Source of the DNA: Phenylobacterium sp.
GTDB taxonomy: Bacteria; Pseudomonadota; Alphaproteobacteria; Caulobacterales; Caulobacteraceae
DNA length: 64,000 nucleotides
Direction: 5' to 3'
Assembly (NCBI RefSeq): GCF_004299445.1
Contig: NZ_SCTC01000009.1
Span: 1-64,000, forward strand
In this document: positions 23,801 through 32,502 of the stretch, one piece after another
How the letters are laid out: the number at the start of each line of letters is the position of its first letter
Numbering within the stretch: position 1 is the first letter of the stretch
The notes under the pieces: generated by a model
What the model saw: the letters and a program-made list of their open reading frames with translations, nothing else
What the model was told of the DNA's origin: nothing
The model's database searches: none
Translations under genes and position numbers: made by a program

Positions 23801-25888
23801 GTGATCCTTTGCGGCGGCGCCGGCGAGCGCCTGTGGCCGGCGTCTCGCGCCGACCGTCCGAAGCCATTCCTGCGTCTGACCGGCGACCGGTCGCTTTTCC
23901 AGGCCGCAGCGCTGCGGGCGTCGCCGCTGGGCCCGCTTGTCGTGGTTGGCGGGGCGGCCCACGCGGATCTGATCGCGGATCAGCTCGCGGAGATCAGCGT
24001 CGCCGCGACCGTGCTCCTGGAGCCGGTGGGCCGGAACACCGCCGCAGCTGTCGCCGCGGCTGCTGGATGGGTCGCTGCGCGAGCCCCCGGGGCGGTGGCC
24101 GCGATCCTGGCGGCCGACCATCACATTCCCGATGCAGAAGCGTTTGGCTCGGCGGTGCGAGAGACGCTGGCGGCAGCCGAGGGCGGCGCGATCGTGACGA
24201 TCGGGCTGCGGCCCACGTCGGCCTCCGAGGCTCTGGGCTACATCCGGCCGGGCGAAGGGGCGGGCCCGGTGAAGCCCATCCGGGCGTTTGAGGAGAAGCC
24301 GACCGCCGAGGTCGCGCTGGGTCTGATCGCGGCCGGCGCGCTCTGGAACAGCGGGACGTTCGTTGCGCGCGTCGCGACGCTGTCGGGCGAACTGCAACGC
24401 TGGGCCCCGGACGTGACGAACGCCGTCGCCGCGGCGCTGGCGGAGGCGGTCCAACGCGACGACGCGATCTGGCTGGGGCCCGCGTTCGCCCTCGCGCCGA
24501 AGATCGCCTTTGACCGCGCCGTGATGGAGCGAACGGATCGCGGAGCCGTCCTGCCCGCTGATTTCGTCTGGTCGGACCTGGGCGCCTGGGATGCGGTGAT
24601 GGCGACGGGGGCGCCTGACGAGGCGGGCAATGTGTTGCAGGGGGCGGCCACGGCGCCGGGCTCGAGCCAGGTCCTGGTCCGCGCCGCGCCTGGCATGCGC
24701 GTGGCCGTGGTCGGCGCTACGCGGCTGACGGTGGTGGCGGAGCGGGACGCTGTTCTCGTGGCCGACCTGGACCATGCCCAGGCAGTCCGTGACCCGGGCG
24801 CAGCCGGCGGGCGCTTCACGACCCTCGACCAGGCGGCCGAAGAGCTGGACGCGTGGCTTCGTACGGCGGCGCTGCCGTTGTGGGGCACGGTAGGGACGGA
24901 CGACAGCACGGGCGGATTCCGCGAAGGCCTGACCTTGATGGGGCAGCCGTTCGACCCCCGCCGCCGCGCGCGGGTGCAGGCGCGGCAAGCCTTTGTCTTT
25001 GCGAGCGCCGCGGCTGACGGATTGCCGGGGCCGTGGGCCGCCATCGCCCGGCGCGGTTTCGACTGGTTCGCCGCTCATGCGGGGCGCCCCGACCACCTGT
25101 TTGCGACGACGCTGGACATCATGGGTGCGCGCACCGCCCCCGAACCGCATCTGTACGAGCACGCGTTTGTTCTGCTGGCCCTGGCGGCGCTGGCGCGCGG
25201 CCGGGACGCCGCGGCTGTTCTGGCGGCCCTCGACGCCTTCCGGCATCCCCAAGGCGGCTATCGGGAGGCCGGCGAGAACCCCTTTCAGGCTAATGCTCAC
25301 ATGCATCTGCTGGAAGCGGCCATCGCCTGGGAGCGCGCCGACGGCGGCGCGGTCTGGAGCGCGCTGGCGGACGAACTGACCGAGCTGGCGCTCACCCGAT
25401 TCATCGATCCGGCCTCGGGCGCTCTGAACGAGTTCTTCGATGCCGACTGGCGACCGCTGACGGGTGACGGGGGACTGATTGAGCCTGGGCATCAGTTCGA
25501 GTGGGCCTGGCTGTTGGCCCAGCGACCCACCGCGCGCCGGATGGGTGCGGCGCGACGGCTGTTTGAGGTGGGGCGTCGCGGCGTCGACCGTGGATTGGGC
25601 GTCGTGGTCAACGCCCTGCATCCCGACCTGGCCATTCGGGATCCGGCGGCGCGACTGTGGCCGCAGACCGAACACCTGAAGGCGGCTCTGGTCCTTGGCG
25701 ACGAGGCCGCGGCGCTGGAGGCCGCCAACGCGGTGGCGATGTTCCTGGATACCCCGGTGCGCGGCGTGTGGCGCGAGCGCATGGCGGCGCATGGCGGGTT
25801 CATCGACCAGCCCGCCCCGGCCACGTCGCTGTATCACCTCTATCTGGCGATCCGCGAACTGACGCGGTTCGCGGGCGAACCGTGCTAG
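23801..25888 (+). CDS. Mannose-1-phosphate guanylyltransferase / AGE-family epimerase fusion
   Basis: 695 aa from the GTG. Residues 1 to about 350 are a ManC-type nucleotidyltransferase: ILCGGAGERLWPAS signature loop, RPKPFL, LEPVGRNTAAAVA, AADHHI, FEEKP and SDLGAWDA. Residues about 355-695 are an N-acylglucosamine 2-epimerase/mannose isomerase-like alpha-alpha barrel (EHAFVLLALAAL, GYREAG, PGHQFEWAWLL, WPQTEHLKAA). The fusion could convert fructose-6-P-type sugars and make GDP-mannose for the polysaccharide. The start is doubtful; an upstream ATC with a good ribosome-binding site would add PAPVYP in front. Confidence 0.9.
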   Translation: MILCGGAGERLWPASRADRPKPFLRLTGDRSLFQAAALRASPLGPLVVVGGAAHADLIADQLAEISVAATVLLEPVGRNTAAAVAAAAGWVAARAPGAVAAILAADHHIPDAEAFGSAVRETLAAAEGGAIVTIGLRPTSASEALGYIRPGEGAGPVKPIRAFEEKPTAEVALGLIAAGALWNSGTFVARVATLSGELQRWAPDVTNAVAAALAEAVQRDDAIWLGPAFALAPKIAFDRAVMERTDRGAVLPADFVWSDLGAWDAVMATGAPDEAGNVLQGAATAPGSSQVLVRAAPGMRVAVVGATRLTVVAERDAVLVADLDHAQAVRDPGAAGGRFTTLDQAAEELDAWLRTAALPLWGTVGTDDSTGGFREGLTLMGQPFDPRRRARVQARQAFVFASAAADGLPGPWAAIARRGFDWFAAHAGRPDHLFATTLDIMGARTAPEPHLYEHAFVLLALAALARGRDAAAVLAALDAFRHPQGGYREAGENPFQANAHMHLLEAAIAWERADGGAVWSALADELTELALTRFIDPASGALNEFFDADWRPLTGDGGLIEPGHQFEWAWLLAQRPTARRMGAARRLFEVGRRGVDRGLGVVVNALHPDLAIRDPAARLWPQTEHLKAALVLGDEAAALEAANAVAMFLDTPVRGVWRERMAAHGGFIDQPAPATSLYHLYLAIRELTRFAGEPC

Positions 25889-25899
25889 AGGCCCGGCGA

Positions 25900-27189
25900 A
25901 TGGTGCAGAACCCTTTCACACAGACGCCCGCGAAGATCGCGGTGATCGGCCTTGGCTATGTCGGCCTGCCTCTCGCCGTGGCGTTCGCCGCCCAGCACGA
26001 TGTGGTCGGCTTCGATCTCAGCGCCGCGCGGGTGGCGGAGCTGTCGCGTGGCGAAGACCGGACGCTGGAAGTCTCGGCCGAGGCGCTGCGGGCGGCGGGT
26101 CGGCTGTCGTTCAGCGACGATCCGGCGGCGCTCAACGGCTGCAACGTCTTCGTCGTCACTGTCCCCACGCCGATCGACGATCACAAGCGGCCCGACCTGT
26201 CGGCGCTGATGGCCGCCAGCCGATCGGTGGGGGCCGCGATCGGGCGTGGCGGCGTAGTGATCTACGAGTCCACCGTCTATCCGGGCGCCACCGAGGATGA
26301 CTGCGTGCCGGTGGTGGCGCAGGTCTCGGGCCTGACGTTCAATCGCGACTTCTTTGCCGGCTACAGCCCCGAGCGGGCGAACCCGGGCGATGCGAACCAC
26401 CGGCTGGCCGACATCGTCAAGGTGACGGCGGGCTCGACGCCTGAGGCGGCCGACTTTGTCGATGCCCTCTACGCCTCGGTCGTGCGCGCCGGGACGCACC
26501 GGGCGAGCTCGATCAAGGTGGCTGAGGCCGCCAAGGTGATTGAGAACACCCAGCGCGACCTGAATATCGCCCTGATCAATGAGTTCGCGCTGATATTCCG
26601 CCGGTTGGGCGTCGACACCGAAGAGGTGCTGGCCGCGGCGGCGACAAAGTGGAACTTCCTCAACTTCCGGCCGGGTCTGGTCGGCGGTCACTGCATCGGC
26701 GTCGACCCCTACTACCTGACCCACAAGGCCGAGTCCGTGGGGTATCGGCCCGAGGTGATCCTCGCGGGTCGGCGGATCAATGACGGCATGGGCGGCTACG
26801 TCGCGCGCGAGCTGGTCAAGGAAATGATCCGTCGCGGCGTGTTGGTGAAGGGCGCCCGCGTGCTGGTGATGGGCCTCGCGTTCAAGGAGAACACGCCTGA
26901 CCTGCGCAACACCCGCGTGATCGACATCCTGCGCGAGCTCGAGGACTACGGCGCGGCCGTGGACGTCTGGGATCCCTGGATCCCCGCCTCCGAGGCCGAG
27001 CACGAGTACGGCCTGTCCCTGATCACCGCCCCGGCCGCAGGCGCCTATGACGGTGTCGTGCTGGCGGTCGCGCACCGAGAGTTCCAGGCGCTGGGGCCAG
27101 AAGCGATCCGAGGGTTCGGCAAGCCCGGTGCGGTCGTGTTCGACGTGAAGTCGGCCCTGCCGAAGGGCGCGTCTGACCTGCGGCTCTAG
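25900..27189 (+). CDS. Nucleotide sugar dehydrogenase (UDP-GalNAc/UDP-Glc dehydrogenase family)
   Basis: 429 aa. The NAD motif is IAVIGLGYVGLPLA; the catalytic region has ESTVYPGATEDDC, SPERANPGD, KVIENTQRDLNIA and the catalytic Cys in GGHCIGVDPYYLT. The sequence is closest in feel to the TviB/WbpO group, which makes UDP-N-acetylgalactosaminuronate. It produces a uronic acid donor for surface polysaccharide. It starts 11 bp after the ManC-AGE gene, so the two form an operon. Confidence 0.9.
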   Translation: MVQNPFTQTPAKIAVIGLGYVGLPLAVAFAAQHDVVGFDLSAARVAELSRGEDRTLEVSAEALRAAGRLSFSDDPAALNGCNVFVVTVPTPIDDHKRPDLSALMAASRSVGAAIGRGGVVIYESTVYPGATEDDCVPVVAQVSGLTFNRDFFAGYSPERANPGDANHRLADIVKVTAGSTPEAADFVDALYASVVRAGTHRASSIKVAEAAKVIENTQRDLNIALINEFALIFRRLGVDTEEVLAAAATKWNFLNFRPGLVGGHCIGVDPYYLTHKAESVGYRPEVILAGRRINDGMGGYVARELVKEMIRRGVLVKGARVLVMGLAFKENTPDLRNTRVIDILRELEDYGAAVDVWDPWIPASEAEHEYGLSLITAPAAGAYDGVVLAVAHREFQALGPEAIRGFGKPGAVVFDVKSALPKGASDLRL

Positions 27190-27194
27190 GTGGA

Positions 27195-27223
27195 TTGCCT
27201 GGATTTGCGGCGTATCGCCTAAT
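27195..27223 (+). promoter_or_regulatory. Promoter-like pair for the candidate small RNA
   Basis: TTGCCT at 27195-27200 and CCTAAT at 27218-27223 are separated by 17 bp. They lie just after the dehydrogenase stop and about 8 bp before the candidate small RNA. The match to the Caulobacter housekeeping consensus is partial. Confidence 0.35.
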
Positions 27224-27230
27224 TTGAGGG

Positions 27231-27363
27231 CGCCCGACGTCCGCGCCGAGGTTTCGCAAAACCGTCACTGGAGCCGCCGGGCGGGGCGGGCCATACAGGT
27301 CTTGCCCTTCGGGGCGTTTCCTCCCTTTGACTTGGCCGCGCCCGAAGGCGCGGCTTTCTTTTT
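27231..27363 (+). ncRNA. Candidate trans-acting small RNA
   Basis: About 130 nt in a gap between two genes. In order it shows a hairpin GGTTT-CGCA-AAACC (27250-27263), a GCCC-UUCG-GGGC hairpin (27304-27315), an unpaired pyrimidine stretch containing CCUCCC (27320-27325), which is complementary to ribosome-binding sites, and a perfect 8-bp terminator stem with U-run. This order of hairpin, anti-Shine-Dalgarno loop and terminator is typical of alphaproteobacterial regulatory RNAs. It could instead be the dehydrogenase gene's 3' UTR. Confidence 0.42.
27335..27363 (+). terminator. Intrinsic terminator
   Basis: Stem 27335-27342 / 27347-27354 (8 bp, perfect, GC-rich) with loop CGAA, followed by TTTCTTTTT. 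It ends transcription of the dehydrogenase gene and of the candidate small RNA. Confidence 0.85.
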
Positions 27364-27381
27364 GGGCTCCGCGCAAGCGAA

Positions 27382-27410
27382 AAGGCCGCGGGGGCGAACC
27401 CCGCGGCCTT
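27382..27410 (-). terminator. Intrinsic terminator of the TonB receptor gene
   Basis: A perfect 12-bp stem (27382-27393 / 27399-27410) with a 5-nt loop, 20 bp after the receptor stop on the minus strand. The minus transcript continues into a short U-run. Confidence 0.75.
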
Positions 27411-27430
27411 CGCCGTTTCGATGCGGCTGA

Positions 27431-29944
27431 TCAGAACGTGTAGGCGATCTTGCCGTAGTAGTAGCCCCCGTTGATCCCGAAGGACGAGAACGTCGGGTAC
27501 TGGGTGACAAATCCGTTGGCGTTCCCCCTCAGGAAGGTGTCGCGATACAGCGGGTTCAGCTTGTCGGGATACTTGTTGAACAGGTTGTTGGCGCCGATCG
27601 TGATCTTCACCGGCTCGAGAACGCGGTAGCTGATCTCCAGGTCGGTGATGAACGTGGCGTCGATCTTGTTCTTGAAGCACGTCGGCAGGGTCGTGCCGGT
27701 GGTCAGCGGGCAGCCGGTGCGGCTGTCGTACCGCGAGGCGGGTCCGTACAGGGTCTCCTTCAGGTTCACCGAGAGCTTGTCCCAGGTCCAAAGGGCGCCC
27801 AGCACGAAGCGGTAGTCGGGCGACGTCGTCTCGAGGTTGCCGATCGCGGTCAGGTCGAACAGCGAGGCGCCGGCCAGTTGGGCGGGCGGCTTCGCGATCT
27901 TGGTGACCTTGGTGTCTGTCAGGTTGCCGGTCAGCGACCATTGGATCGAGCCCATGTCGGCCAGGTCGGTCATCGTCGTCACCACCAGCTCGGCGCCGCG
28001 GGTGCGGGTGTTGAGGCCGTTGGTGAAGATGTTGATGCCGGTCTGGGTCACCGTGGGGTCCAGCACGTTGCCGTTGGCGATGATCGCCGCCCGCACCGCC
28101 GGGATGTTGATGTCGCCGCCCGAGCCGAACAGCGAGCCCGAGCCCACGATCCGGTCCTTGATGTTGATCTGGTAGATGTCGAGCGTGGCGGTGATGCCGT
28201 AGCCGGGATGCGCGACGAAGCCGACGCTGAAGTTGCGCGACTTTTCGGGATCCAGCCCGTTGACCCCCACCAGCGCCGCGGCGGCCGAATTGGGCGGCAG
28301 CTGCACGAACGCCGAAGTCGGCGAGACGTTGGTGGCCGAGTAGTAGCTTTCAGCCAGCGTCGGCGCCCGGAAGCCGGTGCTGGCCGTGCCCCGGATCGCG
28401 ATCATCTCATTGAAGTCGTAGCGGCCGGTCCCCTTGACGATGAAGGTGTCCCCGAAGTCGCTGAAGTGCTCGTAGCGGGCCGCCAGGTCCAGTTTCAACG
28501 GTTCGGACGGCGACAGCGCCACGTTGCCGTAGACGGCGTAGCTGCGGCGGTCGTGCTTGCCGGCGTCGGTGAACTGGAAGCCCGGATACGACTGCGAGCC
28601 TTCCTTGTAGCGCGAGGCCGGGTCGCCGGGCTTGATCTCATACTCTTCCCGCCGGTACTCGGCCCCGAACGCGACGTTCATGGGGGCGGCCATGCCCACG
28701 TCGTACTCTTTCGAGACGTCGATCTGGCTGGTCCACTGACTGAAGATGAAGGCTCCGTTGTAGAAGTCGGTCGGCGAGAAGCCCGGAGTCGTGGCCGTGG
28801 ACGTGTCGATGTAGAGCGACCGGTTGAACGAGTCCTTCACGTAGACCGAGACGTTGTCCTTGCCGTAGGTCGTGGCGATGTCGACGTTCCAGCCATCCTC
28901 GGTCTTGGTCTTGAGGCCGAAAGTGGCGGCGTAGTCCGTCTCGTTGATCACTTCGCGCGGGCTGAAGCCGAACGGACGCGGGATCGAGCCGTCGCGTCCG
29001 ATGATCAGGCTGGGCACACGGTAGTTCTGGTAGCCCGAGGCGTATTTGTCGCCATAGGTGCCGAAGCTGTAGACCTCGACCTCGCCGAGGGTGATGCCAA
29101 AGTTGTAGCTGCCGATGTTCAGCCGGTATTCGGCGTCGCCGGCGATCCGGTTCATGTACGGGAAGTCGGGGTGGTTCACGAGTTGGGGATAGCGTGACAG
29201 CCGCGACGTCGAGGTGATGTTGAACGGCGTGTTCGTCACCCGCGGATCGACGTCGCCCCGGAAGCTGTAGTCGTGGTAGCGCGTCTGGTAGCTCAGGTTC
29301 AGGTAAGAGTTCTCGAACGGCGCGAAGCCCACGTTGAGGGTCAGGTCGGCCGTCTCGCCGCCGCCCGACATGTACTTGCCTGCACTGGCCGTTGCGCCGC
29401 CACCCTCGGGATCGTCCTTCAGGATGATGTTGATGACGCCGGCGATGGCGTCAGAGCCGTACTGCGCCGCCGCGCCTTCCTGCAGCACTTCGATATGGCT
29501 GACCGCGCCCAGGCTGATGAAGTTCAGGTCCGCGGCCGCGCCGCCCTGGAACGGGCCGCCCAGGACCGCGAGGTTGGCCGTGCCGTGACGTCGCTTGCCG
29601 TTGATCAGCACCAGGGCGTGGTTGGGCGACAGGCCCCGCAGCTTGGCCGAAAGGGTGAGGTTCGCCGTGTCTCCGCCGAACGCCTGGGCGTTGAACGAGG
29701 GCACGTTCTGGGCGATGGCCTGGATCAGGTCGGTCTGGCCGACACGGGACAGGGCCGTTGAATCCAGAACCGTGATGGGCGCCGGGCTGTCCACCGCGCG
29801 CAGCCCAGTCGTGCGGGTGCCGGTGACGATGATGCCCTCCAGCTCGCCCGAGTCCGCTGCCGCATCGCCGTCCGCCGCCTGCGCGCCGCCCGCCATGGCG
29901 ATGCTCAGGATGAGCGCGCTCGCGCCCAGAAACTTCTTGTTCAA
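27431..29944 (-). CDS. TonB-dependent outer-membrane receptor
   Basis: 837 aa. The signal peptide ends near GGAQAA. Then come a TonB-box region (EGIIVTGTR), the plug (DLIQAIAQNVPSFNA, AKLRGLSPNHALVLINGKRRH, VLQEGAAAQYGSDAIAGVINI) and a barrel ending in IAYTF. The plug motifs match the large Caulobacter/Sphingomonas receptor family. The gene is divergent from the exported amine oxidase-RidA-prolidase genes across a 396-bp regulatory region, which suggests uptake of peptides or amines. The substrate is inferred from neighbours only. Confidence 0.93.
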   Translation of the reverse strand: MNKKFLGASALILSIAMAGGAQAADGDAAADSGELEGIIVTGTRTTGLRAVDSPAPITVLDSTALSRVGQTDLIQAIAQNVPSFNAQAFGGDTANLTLSAKLRGLSPNHALVLINGKRRHGTANLAVLGGPFQGGAAADLNFISLGAVSHIEVLQEGAAAQYGSDAIAGVINIILKDDPEGGGATASAGKYMSGGGETADLTLNVGFAPFENSYLNLSYQTRYHDYSFRGDVDPRVTNTPFNITSTSRLSRYPQLVNHPDFPYMNRIAGDAEYRLNIGSYNFGITLGEVEVYSFGTYGDKYASGYQNYRVPSLIIGRDGSIPRPFGFSPREVINETDYAATFGLKTKTEDGWNVDIATTYGKDNVSVYVKDSFNRSLYIDTSTATTPGFSPTDFYNGAFIFSQWTSQIDVSKEYDVGMAAPMNVAFGAEYRREEYEIKPGDPASRYKEGSQSYPGFQFTDAGKHDRRSYAVYGNVALSPSEPLKLDLAARYEHFSDFGDTFIVKGTGRYDFNEMIAIRGTASTGFRAPTLAESYYSATNVSPTSAFVQLPPNSAAAALVGVNGLDPEKSRNFSVGFVAHPGYGITATLDIYQINIKDRIVGSGSLFGSGGDINIPAVRAAIIANGNVLDPTVTQTGINIFTNGLNTRTRGAELVVTTMTDLADMGSIQWSLTGNLTDTKVTKIAKPPAQLAGASLFDLTAIGNLETTSPDYRFVLGALWTWDKLSVNLKETLYGPASRYDSRTGCPLTTGTTLPTCFKNKIDATFITDLEISYRVLEPVKITIGANNLFNKYPDKLNPLYRDTFLRGNANGFVTQYPTFSSFGINGGYYYGKIAYTF

Positions 29945-30340
29945 GATGGACCCCTCGTTTTCCGATGTTGGGCCCTTCGCGACGTCTCCCCCCGAGAACT
30001 CAGTCAGGAGCGCGCCGCCTCATGTGAGGTGTCAACACATCCAAGTGATCGGGCGGTCTCGTGCTTTCCAATTGATCATATCTGGGGCCAACGAGATCGA
30101 AATCGAGGCATGGATACTGTGTTGCGTGGAGTTGAGAAATTCTCGCGTCCTGCGAATTCTCAGGATTGTCAATTCGACACTGATGTCAATTGTTGAATTG
30201 TTGCGCAGCGGGCGCCGCTTCCGGCCGCAGGGTCCGCGACTTGGCGACGATCGTGGCGGGCCCGCTTGTCACGCCGCCCAACCCTCATCCGACTGAATGC
30301 GTCCGCCGCATGGCGGGGGCGTCAGTGTTCGGAGCGGGTC
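29945..30340. promoter_or_regulatory. AT-richer divergent regulatory region
   Basis: About 400 bp between the TonB receptor and the amine oxidase gene, visibly richer in A/T than its surroundings. It holds a palindrome GAGAA-A-TTCTC at 30134-30144, a GAATTC at 30154-30159 and two direct TGTCAATT repeats at 30167-30174 and 30184-30191 (17 bp apart, about 1.6 helical turns). No gene is supported. It probably carries both promoters and a regulator site. Confidence 0.45.
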
Positions 30341-31945
30341 ATGGGTCTTAGTCGTCGCGGGTTCCTCCAGCGCATCGGGATGACCGGAGGCTATGCCGCA
30401 ACTTATTCCGCAATGGTCAGCCTGGGCCTGATGGCGGTTCCGGCCAGGGCGGGGCCGCTGGCGATGCCGGCCAACCTGGGCGCCGGCAAGAGCGTGGTGG
30501 TCCTGGGCGCCGGCATCGCCGGACTGACGGCGGCCTACGAACTGGAGCGCTCGGGTTTCAACGTCACCGTGCTGGAGGCGCGGGCTCGGGTAGGCGGCCG
30601 CAACTGGACGCTCCGTTCGGGCGATAAGGTCGAGATGGTGGGCGAGGCCACGCAGACGGTGGCTTTCTCGGATCGTCTCTACATGAACGCCGGCCCGGCC
30701 CGCATTCCGAGCCATCACACCGGCCTGCTGGGCTATTGCGATCGACTGGGCGTCCCGCTGGAAGTGGAGATCAACTCCAGCCGCAGCGCCTATTTCTGGT
30801 CGGCGGGCTCAAACGGCGGACGGCCGATCCAGATGCGCCAGGGGGTGAACGACACCCGCGGCTATATCTCCGAGCTGTTGGCCAAGGCGCTGAACAAAGG
30901 GGCGCTGGACCACGACCTGACAGCGGAGGACCGTGAGCGACTGCTGCCGTTCCTGCGCGCCTACGGCGACCTGGACGAGAACATGGCGTTCAGGGGCACC
31001 GAACGCTCCGGCTTCGCGCAGCTGCCGGGGGCGGCCGACCAGTTCGGGAAGGGCCGCGATCCCCTGCCGCTGAAGGAGCTGCTGGCCAACGACCAACTGC
31101 GCGCCACGCTGTTCGAGGACCAGCTCTACATGCAGGCGACCATGTTCCAGCCGACGGGCGGCATGGACCGGATCGCGGCCGGCTTCCAGCGCGCGATCAA
31201 GAGCCCGCTGATCCTCAACGCCGAGGTCCTGCAGATCCGCCAGGGGGCGGCGGGAGTCGAGGTGGCCTGGCGCGACCGGGCTACGGGGGCCAGCCAGGCG
31301 ACCCGCGCCGACTTCGCCATCGTCACGATCCCGCTGAACATCCTCGCCAAGGTCGACACCAACTTCGACAAGCCGGTGAAGAGGGCGATCGCGTCCGTGC
31401 CTTACGACTACTCCAACAAGATCGGCTTCGACGCGCCGCGCTTCTGGGAGAAGCAGCAGATCTACGGCGGCATCTCGTTCGTAGGCGGGGATACGAGCCT
31501 GGTCTGGTACCCGTCGAACGACCTGCACACGGCGCGCGGCATGCTGCTGGCCTGTTACGGCTCGGGACCGAACGCCAAGGGCTTTGCGGCGCGGCCGTTG
31601 GAGGAACAGGTCGCGATCGCCCGCAGCGTGGTGGGGCGCCTGCATCCCGGGCATGAGGGCGAACTGACCAGTCCCGCCGTCGTGAACTGGAGCAAGATCC
31701 CGTTCAACCTGGGGCCCTGGCCCGCGTGGGAAGGGCAGGGCGGCCAGGAGGGCCATCTGGACCAGCCTGCCTACAGATTGCTCAACGAGCCGCACGGACG
31801 GGTCTATTTCTCAGGCGCCCACCTGTCGCAGATGCCCGGCTGGCAGGAAGGCGCCGTGCTCTCGGCGCATCGTACCCTAGGCCAGATCGCGTCGCGCGTG
31901 TCACAGTCGGTGGCGGAACGCCGCGGTGCGCGGCCGGCGGCCTGA
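30341..31945 (+). CDS. Exported flavin amine/L-amino-acid oxidase
   Basis: 534 aa. The start is a twin-arginine signal (SRRGFLQRIG followed by a hydrophobic stretch ending PARAG), so it is exported folded with FAD. The FAD motif is VVLGAGIAGLTAAYELE with EARARVGGR. The late YFSGAHLSQMPGWQEGAV matches the C-terminal FAD contact of monoamine and L-amino-acid oxidases. It should produce an imine plus hydrogen peroxide in the periplasm. GGAG lies 7 bp before the ATG. The RidA gene follows 26 bp downstream. Confidence 0.87.
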   Translation: MGLSRRGFLQRIGMTGGYAATYSAMVSLGLMAVPARAGPLAMPANLGAGKSVVVLGAGIAGLTAAYELERSGFNVTVLEARARVGGRNWTLRSGDKVEMVGEATQTVAFSDRLYMNAGPARIPSHHTGLLGYCDRLGVPLEVEINSSRSAYFWSAGSNGGRPIQMRQGVNDTRGYISELLAKALNKGALDHDLTAEDRERLLPFLRAYGDLDENMAFRGTERSGFAQLPGAADQFGKGRDPLPLKELLANDQLRATLFEDQLYMQATMFQPTGGMDRIAAGFQRAIKSPLILNAEVLQIRQGAAGVEVAWRDRATGASQATRADFAIVTIPLNILAKVDTNFDKPVKRAIASVPYDYSNKIGFDAPRFWEKQQIYGGISFVGGDTSLVWYPSNDLHTARGMLLACYGSGPNAKGFAARPLEEQVAIARSVVGRLHPGHEGELTSPAVVNWSKIPFNLGPWPAWEGQGGQEGHLDQPAYRLLNEPHGRVYFSGAHLSQMPGWQEGAVLSAHRTLGQIASRVSQSVAERRGARPAA

Positions 31946-31971
31946 GACGATTTCATCGAGGGGATAATCGA

Positions 31972-32448
31972 ATGCGTAACCTGCTGCTCCCGGCCGCCCT
32001 GGTCGCCTTTGCGTTCGCCGCCGGCTCGGCCAGCGCCGAGAACACCCACATCAATCCCAGCAACGGCTTCATCTCCTCGGCCGTGAAGGTGCCGGCCGGG
32101 TCGGAGATGCTCTACGTCAGCGGCATCACCCCCGAGGCGGTGCCGGGCGCGCCCGCGGATCGCTCGTTCGGCGACACCAAGACCCAGACCGACAGCGTGC
32201 TGAAGCGGATCGGCGCGATCCTCACGGCCCAGGGCTATGGCTGGGAAGACGTGGTCATGATGCGTGTGCTGCTGGTGGGCGACCCCACCAAGGGTGGCGG
32301 CATGGACTTCGCCGGGATGATGGAGGGCTACAACGCCGTCTATGGCAGCCTGAAGAAGAAGCCCGCGCGGATCACCTCGCAGGTGGCCGGCCTCGTCCGC
32401 CCCGGCATGATGGTCGAGATCGAGGTCCAGGCGGCCAAGAAGCCCTAA
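31972..32448 (+). CDS. Exported RidA/YjgF-family protein
   Basis: 158 aa. Unlike ordinary RidA it carries a signal peptide (AALVAFAFAAGSASAE). The mature part has the Rid fold pattern: LYVSGITPE, DTKTQTDSVLKRIGAIL, EDVVMMRVLL, then ARITSQVAGL with the Arg that in RidA holds the imine, and PGMMVEIEVQA. RidA hydrolyses reactive imines to ketones and ammonia. Directly after an exported amine oxidase, it is likely to clear that enzyme's product in the periplasm. Confidence 0.85.
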   Translation: MRNLLLPAALVAFAFAAGSASAENTHINPSNGFISSAVKVPAGSEMLYVSGITPEAVPGAPADRSFGDTKTQTDSVLKRIGAILTAQGYGWEDVVMMRVLLVGDPTKGGGMDFAGMMEGYNAVYGSLKKKPARITSQVAGLVRPGMMVEIEVQAAKKP

Positions 32449-32502
32449 CTGGCCACAACCGTTGGCTTGAGCCTCGCCCGGAGTCGCGCGAGCTTGCGAT
32501 GC

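Noticed and set aside
27231-27363. 6S RNA, RNase P RNA or SRP RNA
   Set aside because: The conserved sequence blocks of these RNAs are missing and no typical neighbour is present, so only a generic small RNA call is made.
27265-27510. A minus-strand frame with a Lys-rich C-terminus (AEPKKKAAPSGAAKSKGG) over the candidate small RNA
   Set aside because: It overlaps the receptor gene's 3' end, the two terminator stems and the hairpins; no ribosome-binding site fits and the Lys codons come from the terminator's T-run read in reverse.
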